DNA of 64,000 nucleotides from CAVWNR01 sp963756525. GTDB lineage: Bacteria; Actinomycetota; Actinomycetes; Mycobacteriales; Jatrophihabitantaceae. The notes beneath the pieces were generated by a model. It worked only from the letters and a program-made list of their open reading frames with translations, was not told the origin of the DNA and ran no database searches. Every line of letters begins with the position of its first letter. Position 1 is the first letter of the stretch. The DNA is taken from positions 992,001-1,056,000 of the forward strand of contig CAVWNR010000001.1 in NCBI GenBank assembly GCA_963756525.1, in the 5' to 3' direction. A program made the translations under genes and the position numbers. Shown here one piece after another: positions 42,879-50,432 of the stretch.

Positions 42879-43913
42879 TCAGCACGCATAGTGCATCCCC
42901 ATCGCCGCGCGGACCGCGGCCAGGGTCTCCTCCGCCACGGCGTTCGCCCGCTCGGCGCCCCGTCGAAGCATCCGGCGCGCGTCCGCGGCGTCGAAATGCG
43001 AGCGCCGTTCCCGGATCGGCCGCAGGAACTCGACGACCGCCTCGGTCACCACCGCCTTGAGCCGAGCGGCACCCGCGCCGCCGATCTCCGCGGCGATCGT
43101 CTCGGGCGCCCGGCCGGAGCAGAGGCCGGCGATCCGCAGTAGGTTCGCCACCTCCGGACGCGTCCGCGGCTCGAAGACGATCGACCGCTCCGAGTCGGTC
43201 CGCGCGAGGCGGATCTTGGCGGCCACGGCGTCGGGTGTGTCGCGCAGCGTGATCGCGTTGCCCAGGCTCTTGCCCATCTTGCGGCCGTCCAGGCCGATCA
43301 ACACCGGCGCCTCCCCGACCAGCGCATCCGGCAGCCGGAACACCGGGCCGTACCGCTCGTTGAAGCGCCGCGCGATCGCGCGGGTCAGCTCCAGGTGCGG
43401 CAGCTGGTCCCGTCCGACCGGCACCAGGTCGGCGCGGCAGGACAGGATGTCGGCCGCCTGGTGCACCGGATAGGTGAGCATAAGCGCGCTCACGGTGGCC
43501 CGGCCGGCGAGGCGGATCTCGCTCTTCACGGTGGGATTCCGGGAGAGCTCAGCCGTGCTCACCATGGACAGGAACGGCAGCATCAGCTGGTGCAGCGCCG
43601 GCACGGCGCTGTGCGCGAACACCGTGGCCGCCGCCGGGTCGAGGCCGCAGGCGAGGTAGTCCAGCATGAGCTCGTCGACCATGCTGGCCAGCTCGCCCGG
43701 ATGGTCCCGGTCGGTGATCGCCTGGTAATCGGCGATCACCACGATGACGTCGTGGCCGCTGCGCTGCAGCCGAACGCGGTTGGCCAGGGTGCCGAAGTAG
43801 TGACCGAGATGCAGCGCCCCGGTGGGCCGGTCGCCGCTGAGGACGCGACCCGGGGCACGGATGGGTACGCCGGCGCGCAGGACGTCGGCGGCGAGGGTCG
43901 ATGGTGCGGTCAT
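42879..43913 (-). CDS. trpS: Tryptophanyl-tRNA synthetase
   Basis: A 344-aa class Ic synthetase that charges tRNA-Trp. The HIGH-type motif is GALHLGHYFG (32-41) and the KMSKS-type motif is KMGKS (212-216). ATG 43913 is preceded by a Trp attenuator with a WW leader peptide. Such ribosome-mediated control is known for the auxiliary, indolmycin-insensitive TrpRS of Streptomyces, so this may be the inducible or resistant type, but residues that decide drug sensitivity were not assigned here. Confidence 0.94.
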   Translation of the reverse strand: MTAPSTLAADVLRAGVPIRAPGRVLSGDRPTGALHLGHYFGTLANRVRLQRSGHDVIVVIADYQAITDRDHPGELASMVDELMLDYLACGLDPAAATVFAHSAVPALHQLMLPFLSMVSTAELSRNPTVKSEIRLAGRATVSALMLTYPVHQAADILSCRADLVPVGRDQLPHLELTRAIARRFNERYGPVFRLPDALVGEAPVLIGLDGRKMGKSLGNAITLRDTPDAVAAKIRLARTDSERSIVFEPRTRPEVANLLRIAGLCSGRAPETIAAEIGGAGAARLKAVVTEAVVEFLRPIRERRSHFDAADARRMLRRGAERANAVAEETLAAVRAAMGMHYAC

Positions 43914-43964
43914 CGGGATGCCTTTCGATAGCGGGCATCCACACGCGGAGCAGGGCACGACGAA

Positions 43965-44033
43965 GGGCCGCCCGGTGCGGACGGCCCTGGGTTGGAATGT
44001 GGTCGCGGAAGTGAGCCGTCCTACGAGGACGGC
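43965..44033 (-). promoter_or_regulatory. Ribosome-mediated Trp attenuator of trpS
   Basis: Read on the minus strand, segment 1 GCCGTCCT (44033-44026) pairs with segment 2 AGGACGGC (44022-44015) across a 3-nt loop. Segment 3, GGGCCGTCCG, and segment 4, CGGGCGGCCC, form a 10-bp terminator stem at 43987-43965 with a CAC loop, followed by TTCGTCGT. Segment 2 (GGACGGC) is also complementary to GCCGTCC in segment 3, giving the antiterminator. Segment 1 lies directly after the two Trp codons of the leader, so a ribosome stalled there would block 1:2 pairing and free 2:3. Confidence 0.85.
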
Positions 44034-44056
44034 CACCACAGCCCGCGCAACGTCAT
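44021..44056 (-). CDS. trpS leader peptide MTLRGLWWPSS
   Basis: A 12-codon ORF (ATG 44056, TAG 44023-44021) with tandem TGG TGG codons at positions 7-8. TATCCT lies 6 nt before the ATG and there is no SD, so it is probably translated leaderless. It is the sensing element of the attenuator: scarcity of charged tRNA-Trp stalls the ribosome on the WW pair. Confidence 0.85.
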   Translation of the reverse strand: MTLRGLWWPSS

Positions 44057-44062
44057 GTGGAC

Positions 44063-44068
44063 AGGATA
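44063..44068 (-). promoter_or_regulatory. -10 box of the trpS leader transcript
   Basis: TATCCT on the minus strand lies 6 nt upstream of the leader ATG 44056, consistent with a leaderless leader mRNA. No good -35 was found at the usual spacing. Confidence 0.5.
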
Positions 44069-44108
44069 ACGGCGCGCACAATCCGATAAGCGTCGGTTCA
44101 GGGCGACG

Positions 44109-44270
44109 GGCCCGGATGTGGCGCATGAACGGCAACGGCCCGCAGGTGAACACCTGCGCGTTGCCAGCCAGCGCGACGGCGCCGAGGTCCATGTATCCGG
44201 GGCGGCTGTCCCGGTCGTCCGGCTCGACGGTTTCGGTCGCGCGCCGGCAGTCGCGCTGCCCGGCGGCTCG
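44109..44270 (-). pseudogene. C-terminal fragment of a flavohemoglobin (Hmp-like)
   Basis: The minus strand reads TETVEPDDRDSRPGYMDLGAV, then ALAGNAQVFTCGPLPFMRHIR. CGPLPFMR is the NAD-binding C-terminal motif of flavohemoproteins. Neither globin nor FAD domain is present, because guaB1 starts immediately upstream, and no proper stop or start defines a gene. It is a remnant wedged between guaB1 and the trpS promoter. Confidence 0.6.
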
Positions 44271-44273
44271 CAG

Positions 44274-45707
44274 TCACCAGCTCTGATACAGGGGACGGCC
44301 CTCCGCGTACCCGGATGCGCTCTGCACGCCGATCAGCGCCCGGTCGGCGAACTCGGCGAGATTCGACGCGCCGGCGTAGGTGCAGGCCGAGCGGACACCG
44401 GCGACGATGGCGTCGATCAGGTCCTCGACCCCGGGGCGGAGCGGATCCAGGTACATCCGCCCGCTGGAGATGCCTTCCTCGAAAAGCGCCTTGCGCGCGC
44501 GGTCGAACGCGCCTTCGCCGGTGGTCCGGTTGGCGACCGCGCGGGCCGACGCCATGCCGAAGCTCTCCTTGTAGAGCCGGCCGTCCGGGTCACGGTGCAG
44601 GTCGCCGGGCGACTCGAAGGTGCCCGCGAACCACGAGCCGATCATCACCGCGGAGGCGCCGGCCGCCAGGGCGAGCGCGACGTCACGGGGATGGCGCACT
44701 CCGCCGTCCGCCCAGACGTGCGCCCCCGACTCGCGGGCCGCAGCCGCGCACTCGAGCACGGCGGAGAACTGCGGGCGGCCGACGCCGGTCATCATCCGAG
44801 TCGTGCACATCGCGCCCGGGCCGACGCCCACCTTGACGATGTCCGCGCCGGCGGCGAGCAGGTCGCGGACGCCGTCGGCGGAGACGACATTGCCTGCGAC
44901 CACCGGCACGCCGGGCGAGAGTGACCGCACGGCGGCCAGCGCGTCGAACATCCGCTGCTGATGCCCGTGCGCGGTGTCGATCACCAGCAGGTCGACGCCG
45001 GAGGCGAGCAGCTGGCCAGCCTTGCCGGCAACGTCTCCGTTCACGCCGATCGCCGCGGCAACCCGCAACCGGCCCGCCGCGTCGACGGCCGGCTGGTAGA
45101 GCGTGGCCCGAAGGGCGGCGGTCCTGGTCAGGATGCCGACCAGGCGGCCGCCGTCGTCGACCACTGCCGCGAGCTTGCGGTGCGCGCCGTCGAGCAGCTC
45201 GAACGCGTGCTTCGGATCGACCGCGTCGGGCACGGTCAGCACCGGAGTGGACATCACCCGATGCAGCTGCGCGAACCGGTCGGCGCCCAGGCAGTCGGCC
45301 TCGGTGACCACGCCGACCGGGCGTTGACCGTCGACAACGATCACCGCACCGTGCGCGCGCTTGGCCAACAGCGCCAGGGCGTCGCCGACCAGGCTGGTCG
45401 AAGCGAGGGTGAGCGCTGTGTCGACCACCAGGTGGCGCGACTTGACCCAACTGACGACGTCGGCGACCACCTCGCCGGGGATGTCCTGCGGGAGCACCAC
45501 CAGCCCGCCGCGACGCGCCACCGTCTCTGCCATGCGCCGCCCGGCGACGGCGGTCATGTTGGCCACCACCACCGGGATCGTCGTGCCGCTTCCGTCGGCG
45601 GTGGCCAGGTCGACGTCGAACCGGGACCCCACCTGCGACCGGGCCGGGAGCATGAAGACGTCGTCGTAGGTCAGCTCGAACGGCGGGGCGGAGTCAACGA
45701 AGCGCAC
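44274..45707 (-). CDS. guaB1: GuaB1-family IMPDH-related protein (GMP reductase type)
   Basis: A 477-aa TIM-barrel enzyme with a pair of CBS domains at about residues 95-210. FELTYDDVFMLPARSQVGSR at the N-terminus, VKVGVGPGAMCTTRMMTGVG with catalytic Cys301, and the flap region SGRMYLDPLRPGVEDL are typical of the GuaB1 family. Its mycobacterial member works as a CBS-regulated GMP reductase rather than IMP dehydrogenase. GTG 45707 is the likely start. It is transcribed towards trpS. Confidence 0.9.
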   Translation of the reverse strand: MRFVDSAPPFELTYDDVFMLPARSQVGSRFDVDLATADGSGTTIPVVVANMTAVAGRRMAETVARRGGLVVLPQDIPGEVVADVVSWVKSRHLVVDTALTLASTSLVGDALALLAKRAHGAVIVVDGQRPVGVVTEADCLGADRFAQLHRVMSTPVLTVPDAVDPKHAFELLDGAHRKLAAVVDDGGRLVGILTRTAALRATLYQPAVDAAGRLRVAAAIGVNGDVAGKAGQLLASGVDLLVIDTAHGHQQRMFDALAAVRSLSPGVPVVAGNVVSADGVRDLLAAGADIVKVGVGPGAMCTTRMMTGVGRPQFSAVLECAAAARESGAHVWADGGVRHPRDVALALAAGASAVMIGSWFAGTFESPGDLHRDPDGRLYKESFGMASARAVANRTTGEGAFDRARKALFEEGISSGRMYLDPLRPGVEDLIDAIVAGVRSACTYAGASNLAEFADRALIGVQSASGYAEGRPLYQSW

Positions 45708-45734
45708 GGAACGGTCATGGTACGGGCCGCTCCG

Positions 45735-45740
45735 TATGCT
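45735..45740 (+). promoter_or_regulatory. Leaderless -10 box for the repeat ORF/HAD gene pair
   Basis: TATGCT lies 7 nt before GTG 45748. The same CTCCGTATGCTG context is found at 59531-59542, upstream of the ketosynthase gene. Confidence 0.45.
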
Positions 45741-45747
45741 GTGCCCG

Positions 45748-45837
45748 GTGAGTGAGCATCGCAGCGAGCGCCAGCGAGCGAGGAGCGGAGCGACCGCCGC
45801 GATGAGCGCTTGCGCGAAGAGCCAGGTTGAAAATTGA
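45748..45837 (+). CDS. Repeat-derived 29-aa leader ORF, coupled to the HAD gene
   Basis: From GTG 45748 the frame reads MSEHRSERQRARSGATAAM, then SACAKSQVEN and TGA (45835-45837). That stop overlaps the TTG start of the next gene. The DNA is a GC-rich GAGCG/CAGCG repeat. Its 25-bp segment 45799-45823 recurs on the minus strand at 55112-55136 with one mismatch. It may only serve to bring ribosomes to the HAD start. Functional peptide status is doubtful. Confidence 0.35.
   Translation: MSEHRSERQRARSGATAAMSACAKSQVEN
45799..45823 (+). repeat. Dispersed GC-rich repeat, copy 1
   Basis: A 25-bp segment beginning GCGATGAGCGCT and ending GCGAAGAGCC. It differs by one base from the minus-strand segment 55136-55112. 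In both places it supplies an ATG followed by codons for SA(C/R)AKS near the start of a gene. Confidence 0.7.
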
Positions 45838-46304
45838 GCGTGGCCGTCCTCGACATCGACGGCGTGGTGGCCGACGTGCGGCACCGGCTGCACCACCTGG
45901 AACGGCGGCCGAAGGACTGGTCGGCGTTCTTCCGCGCGGCTGCCGACGACACCCCGCTGGCCGAAGGGCTGGCGCTCACCGCCGACCTGGCCAAGCAGCA
46001 CGACGTGGTGTGGCTGACCGGCCGACCGGAGTGGCTGCGTCCGCTGACCCGCGACTGGCTGACCGGCCATCAGTTGCCCGCGCGCGAGCTGCACATGCGC
46101 GCCAGCGCCGATCATCGCCCGGCACGGCTGTACAAGCTCGGGGTGCTGCGGCGGTTGGCCCCGCGCCGGATCGCGGCGTTCGTCGACGACGACGCCGAGG
46201 TCGTCGAGGCCGCAGTGGCCGCGGGCCACCCGGCCGTGCTCGCCGACTGGGTGCCGCGCGCGCCCGCTCTGCGCAATGCTCAGGACCACCTGGGCCGCAC
46301 CTGA
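45834..46304 (+). CDS. HAD-superfamily (polynucleotide kinase 3'-phosphatase-like) protein
   Basis: A 156-aa protein with AVLDIDGVVADVRHRLHHLER (motif I, DxDGV), VVWLTGRPEWLR (motif II region) and IAAFVDDDAEVVEAAVAAG (motif IV). It has no large cap, as in PNKP-type phosphatases. The substrate is unknown. TTG 45834 has AGG seven bases upstream; GTG 45840 is an alternative. The start overlaps the stop of the small repeat-derived ORF. Confidence 0.8.
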   Translation: MSVAVLDIDGVVADVRHRLHHLERRPKDWSAFFRAAADDTPLAEGLALTADLAKQHDVVWLTGRPEWLRPLTRDWLTGHQLPARELHMRASADHRPARLYKLGVLRRLAPRRIAAFVDDDAEVVEAAVAAGHPAVLADWVPRAPALRNAQDHLGRT

Positions 46305-46551
46305 GGTGAGGGTCCTCGCGCGCCAGCAGCGGCTTCTCGCACCCCGGCGGCACCGGCTCGCGTGCCTGGGAAAGGTCGATCTGGGCATCGATCGTCGGAT
46401 AAGTAGGCTCTGGCAACAATTTCTCTGTGCGTTTCGCCAGGCCTGTCATAGAAACGGGCGGTTTCTTTAGGCGGTACCTGCTGGACATCCTGGCGGGACA
46501 GGGCACACTTGTGTTGGTACAGCTTCTGCAAGCGATTACAGGACAGCATCG

Positions 46552-46800
46552 ATGATCACCGAAGCACCCCCGTCGCCCGGGGCGCATGTCTGCCGACACA
46601 CTCCGCATTGCCCCGCGCCCGAAGCGGCCGACCGGGACGCCGCGCATGTGATCGTGTCGCACCCGGAGCAGGGCTGGAGCCTGCTCTGCAACGGTGTCGT
46701 GCTGTTCGAGGACACCGGCGAGCTGTTACCTGACGGGCAGAGCATCGCGGCACGCCGGCGCGAGCTGCTGACCGCCGCGGCGCACCGCAAGGCCGGCTGA
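46552..46800 (+). CDS. DUF5999 family protein
   Basis: An 82-aa protein. CRHTPHCPAPEAADRDAAHVIV and HPEQGWSLLCNGVVLFEDTGELLPDG match the small DUF5999 family of Streptomyces and relatives. The Cys/His spacing at the N-terminus (CxHxxxC) could bind a metal. Function unknown. ATG 46552 has AGGA 9 nt upstream. The 247-bp gap before it holds a short palindrome, AGAAAC-GGGCG-GTTTCT (near 46451-46467), and otherwise nothing I can name. Confidence 0.8.
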   Translation: MITEAPPSPGAHVCRHTPHCPAPEAADRDAAHVIVSHPEQGWSLLCNGVVLFEDTGELLPDGQSIAARRRELLTAAAHRKAG

Positions 46801-46993
46801 CTCCGCAAGCGCTGGCAGGCTGGCCGGATGGCCGGCGATGACGTGTCAACGCTGAGCCGTTGCGCCGCGACGCTGCTGCGCCTGCGATGGATCGTCCGGG
46901 CGCCGCGGCCAGTGGTACCGCAATGTCCGGGCCGATCCTCGCGTGCGGGTCTACCTCGGCAGCCGGTGAGCGGATCCGGCCCGCGATTTCGGC

Positions 46994-49873
46994 TCAGGCG
47001 TACTCGGACACCGGCGGGCAGGCACAGATCAGGTGCCGATCGCCGTACGCGCCGTCGATGCGGCTCACCGGCGCCCAGTACTTCGCGGACGGGTCCACGC
47101 CGGCCGGGTACACGGCCTCTTCCCGGCTGTAGGGGTGGGCCCACTCCCCCGCCAGGCCGGCCGCGGTGTGCGGCGCGTTGCGCAGCGGGTTGTCGTCGGC
47201 CGGCCAGTCGCCACGCCCGACCCGGTCGATCTCGGCTCTGATCGCGATCATGGCGTCGACGAACCGGTCCAGCTCGGCCAGGTCCTCGGATTCGGTCGGC
47301 TCGACCATCAGCGTCCCGGCTACCGGGAACGACATGGTCGGCGCGTGAAACCCGTAGTCGATCAGCCGCTTGGCGACGTCGTCGACGGTGACACCGGTCT
47401 CCCGGGTGATCGGGCGCAGGTCGAGGATGCACTCGTGGGCCACCAGCCCGTGCTCGCCGCTGTACAGCACCGGGTAATGCGGGCCGAGCCGGGCGGCGAG
47501 GTAGTTCGCCGAGAGGATGGCCGCGCCGGTCGCCCGGGTCAGCCCCTCGGCACCCATCAGCCGCAGGTAGGCCCAGGTGATGGGCAGGATCGAGGCCGAG
47601 CCCCACGGCGCAGCCGCGACCGGTCCGCCGCCGTCCTGCGGGCCGGCCGCGGGCTGCAACGGGTGGCTGGGTAGGAACGGGGCGAGGTGCGCGCGCACGC
47701 CGATCGGCCCGACGCCCGGACCACCGCCGCCGTGCGGGATGCAGAACGTCTTGTGCAGGTTCAGGTGCGACACGTCGCCGCCGAAGCGCCCCGGGCGGGC
47801 CACGCCGAGCATCGCGTTGAGGTTCGCGCCGTCGATGTAGACCTGCCCGCCCGCGTCGTGCACCAGCGCGCAGACCTCGGCGATGTGGTCCTCGAACACC
47901 CCGTGGGTCGACGGGTAGGTGAGCATGATCGCGGCCAGCGAGTCGCCGTGCTCGGCGACCTTCGCGCGCAGGTCGGCCAGGTCGATCTCGCCCTCGGCGC
48001 CGCCGGTCTTCACCACGACCACGCGCATGCCGGCCATGACCGCGCTGGCCGCGTTGGTGCCGTGAGCGCTTTGCGGGATGAGGCAGACCGTACGGTGTCC
48101 CTGACCGTGGGCGCGGTGGTAGCCGCGGATGGCGAGCAGCCCCGCGAACTCGCCCTGCGCGCCCGCGTTCGGCTGCAGCGACACGGCGTCGTAGCCGGTG
48201 ATCTCGGCCAGCCAGCGCTGCAGGTCGTCGAAGAGCTGGGCGTATCCGTCGTACTGGCCGGCCGGTGCGAACGGGTGCAGGTTGGCGAAGCCGGGCAGGC
48301 TGATCGGCTCGAGTTCCGTGGTCGCGTTCAGCTTCATCGTGCACGAGCCGAGGGGGATCATCCCCCGGTCCAGTGCGTAGTCCCGGTCGGCGAGGCGGCG
48401 CAGGTAGCGCAGCATCGCGGTCTCCGAGCGATGCCGCGAGAAGACCGGGTGGGTGAGGTAGGGCGACGTGCGGGTCACGGGCGCCGGCAGCTCATCGACC
48501 ACCGTCGCGTCCAGCCGCTCGACGTCGCCGAAGCCCAGGTCCAAGCCGAACGCGCGCCAGACACCAACCAGGTGCCCGCGGCGGGTCGTCTCGTCGCAGG
48601 CGATCCCGACCGTATCGGCGTCGACGCGACGCAGGTTGATCCCCTGGGCCAGCGCCGCGGCGACGACCTCGTCGGCCCGGCCGGCCATCGGCACCGTCAG
48701 GGTGTCGAAGAACGCCGTGTGCGCCGGCGCCAGGCCACGCTCGCGCAGGCCCGCGGCGAGGATGGTCGCCAGCCGGTGCACCCGAGCCGCGATCGCGCGC
48801 AGCCCCTCCGGGCCGTGGTAGACGGCGTACATGCCGGCCATCACCGCAAGCAGCACCTGGGCGGTGCAGATGTTGCTCGTCGCCCTCTCCCGGCGGATGT
48901 GCTGCTCGCGCGTCTGCAGCGCCAGCCGATAGGCGGGCGTGCCGTCGGCGTCGACGGAGACCCCGACCAGCCGCCCGGGCATCTGCCGCTCGAGGCCGCT
49001 GCGCAGCGACATGTAGCCGGCGTGCGGGCCGCCGAAGCCGAGCGGGACGCCGAACCGCTGCGTCGAGCCGACCGCGATGTCGGCGCCGGCCTCGCCCGGC
49101 GGGGTCAGCAGGGTCGACGCCAGCAGGTCGGCGGCTACGGCGACCAGCGCGCCGCGCTCGTGCGCCGCAGCCACGATCGGCGCCAGGTCGCGCACCGCGC
49201 CCGACGCCCCGGGGTACTGCACGAGGACGCCGAACACGTCGCCGTCCGGCAGCGGCTCGTCGAGGTCGTGCACCACCACGTCCAGGCCCAGCGGCACGGC
49301 CCGGGTGCGCAGCACCTCCAGCGTCTGCGGTAGCACGTCCGCGTCGACCAGGAACGTGTCACCCTTGCGCACGGCCCGATGCGCCAGCGCCATCGCTTCG
49401 GCAGCGGCCGTCGCCTCGTCGAGCAGGGAGGCGCCGGCGACGGGGAGGCCGGTGAGGTCCTCGACCACCGTCTGGAAGTTGAGCAGTGCCTCGAGCCGGC
49501 CCTGGCTGATCTCGGGCTGGTACGGCGTGTACGCCGTATACCAGGCCGGGTTCTCCAGGACGTTGCGGCGGATGACGGCCGGGGTGATCGTGTCGTAGTA
49601 GCCCAACCCGATCATCGAGGTGAGGACGCGGTTGCGCCCCGCGATCTCGCGCAGCTCGGCGGCCACCTCGGCCTCGGACGCCGCGAGCGGCAGGGCGAGC
49701 GGGACCGTGTCGCGGATGGTCTGCGGGATCGCTTCGGTGAGAAGTGACTCGAGCGTGGCGTAGCCCAGTTCGGCCAGCATCCGCTGCTGCTCGGCCGCCG
49801 GCGCGACGCCGATGTGCCGGGCGGCGAACCGGTCGCACTGCTCGAGTTCGAAGAGGGTGGGCTGGTCTGACAC
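46994..49873 (-). CDS. gcvP: Glycine dehydrogenase (aminomethyl-transferring), glycine cleavage P protein
   Basis: A 959-aa fused P-protein (alpha plus beta halves), the usual length. It is a PLP enzyme that decarboxylates glycine and passes the aminomethyl group to the H-protein lipoyl arm. FAARHIGVAPAAEQQRMLAELGY is at the N-terminus; the PLP lysine is in DVSHLNLHKTFCIPHGGGGPG; and PLGSCTMKLNATTE is in the second half. GTG 49873 has GGAG 8 nt upstream and is preceded by a glycine riboswitch. gcvT and gcvH are not in the window. Confidence 0.96.
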   Translation of the reverse strand: MSDQPTLFELEQCDRFAARHIGVAPAAEQQRMLAELGYATLESLLTEAIPQTIRDTVPLALPLAASEAEVAAELREIAGRNRVLTSMIGLGYYDTITPAVIRRNVLENPAWYTAYTPYQPEISQGRLEALLNFQTVVEDLTGLPVAGASLLDEATAAAEAMALAHRAVRKGDTFLVDADVLPQTLEVLRTRAVPLGLDVVVHDLDEPLPDGDVFGVLVQYPGASGAVRDLAPIVAAAHERGALVAVAADLLASTLLTPPGEAGADIAVGSTQRFGVPLGFGGPHAGYMSLRSGLERQMPGRLVGVSVDADGTPAYRLALQTREQHIRRERATSNICTAQVLLAVMAGMYAVYHGPEGLRAIAARVHRLATILAAGLRERGLAPAHTAFFDTLTVPMAGRADEVVAAALAQGINLRRVDADTVGIACDETTRRGHLVGVWRAFGLDLGFGDVERLDATVVDELPAPVTRTSPYLTHPVFSRHRSETAMLRYLRRLADRDYALDRGMIPLGSCTMKLNATTELEPISLPGFANLHPFAPAGQYDGYAQLFDDLQRWLAEITGYDAVSLQPNAGAQGEFAGLLAIRGYHRAHGQGHRTVCLIPQSAHGTNAASAVMAGMRVVVVKTGGAEGEIDLADLRAKVAEHGDSLAAIMLTYPSTHGVFEDHIAEVCALVHDAGGQVYIDGANLNAMLGVARPGRFGGDVSHLNLHKTFCIPHGGGGPGVGPIGVRAHLAPFLPSHPLQPAAGPQDGGGPVAAAPWGSASILPITWAYLRLMGAEGLTRATGAAILSANYLAARLGPHYPVLYSGEHGLVAHECILDLRPITRETGVTVDDVAKRLIDYGFHAPTMSFPVAGTLMVEPTESEDLAELDRFVDAMIAIRAEIDRVGRGDWPADDNPLRNAPHTAAGLAGEWAHPYSREEAVYPAGVDPSAKYWAPVSRIDGAYGDRHLICACPPVSEYA

Positions 49874-49920
49874 GGCGATCACTCCACGCGAGGAGATCCG
49901 ACCCCTGCGCCGGGCTGGCG

Positions 49921-50048
49921 CACGGTCCCCGTCTGTCGGTGCCGTCGCCGGCCCTCCAGAGCGACCTGCCTGCGCGGTCCGGGTGCCTGAGAGGTTCCGG
50001 GGAGGTTGCCCCTTCGGCGCTGCCCGTTGCCGGGCAGTCTCTCCCGCG
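49921..50048 (-). promoter_or_regulatory. Glycine riboswitch of gcvP
   Basis: On the minus strand the RNA reads GCGGGAGAG (50047-50039), a GC hairpin, GCGCCGAAGGGGCAACC (50020-50004) and CCTCTCAGGCACCCGGACCG (49995-49976). These are the conserved core elements of the gcvT-type glycine aptamer in order. A further CTCTGGAGGGCC (49961-49950) and CACCGACAGACGGGG follow, resembling the edges of a second aptamer without its full core. It lies directly upstream of gcvP, so glycine binding should switch expression on. Confidence 0.9.
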
Positions 50049-50216
50049 CGAGGTAATCGGCCGACGTCGAAAATACCAGCACAGCGAGGCGCGGCCCGGC
50101 GCGTGAGCGCAAGCCGAGCACCGACCCGGCCGTGCGCCGTGTCACTGACCGCGATCGATGCTGGCGCCGCCCGCGGCGAGCCGGTAGGAACGTCGGTGAG
50201 AGGAGGTCGGTGTGCG

Positions 50217-50432
50217 GTGACGACGCTGCGGCGGGAGTGCCGGCTGTCGGTGTATCTCGGCAACGCCGACATCCACCACCACCAGGTCGTCAGCGGCGGG
50301 ATCGTGCGTCGTGCCGAGCAGGCCGGGCTACGTGAGGCCGCAAGCCGGCAAGGGATCGCGGTGTTCGGCCGCTCCCGCCGGCTGCACACCGGTGCCGGTG
50401 TTGTCGCCTCCGGCGACGGTGTGGGCGAGTGA
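50217..50432 (+). CDS. Truncated DUF190-family protein
   Basis: A 71-aa protein. RLSVYLGNADIHHHQVVSGGIVRRAEQAGLREAASRQGIAVFGRSRRLHT matches the first half of DUF190 (normally about 110 residues), a PII-like ferredoxin fold. The second half is missing and replaced by GAGVVASGDGVGE, so it may be degenerate. GTG 50217 has AGGAGGT about 9 nt upstream. Its stop overlaps the GTG of the glycosyltransferase gene. Confidence 0.6.
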   Translation: MTTLRRECRLSVYLGNADIHHHQVVSGGIVRRAEQAGLREAASRQGIAVFGRSRRLHTGAGVVASGDGVGE

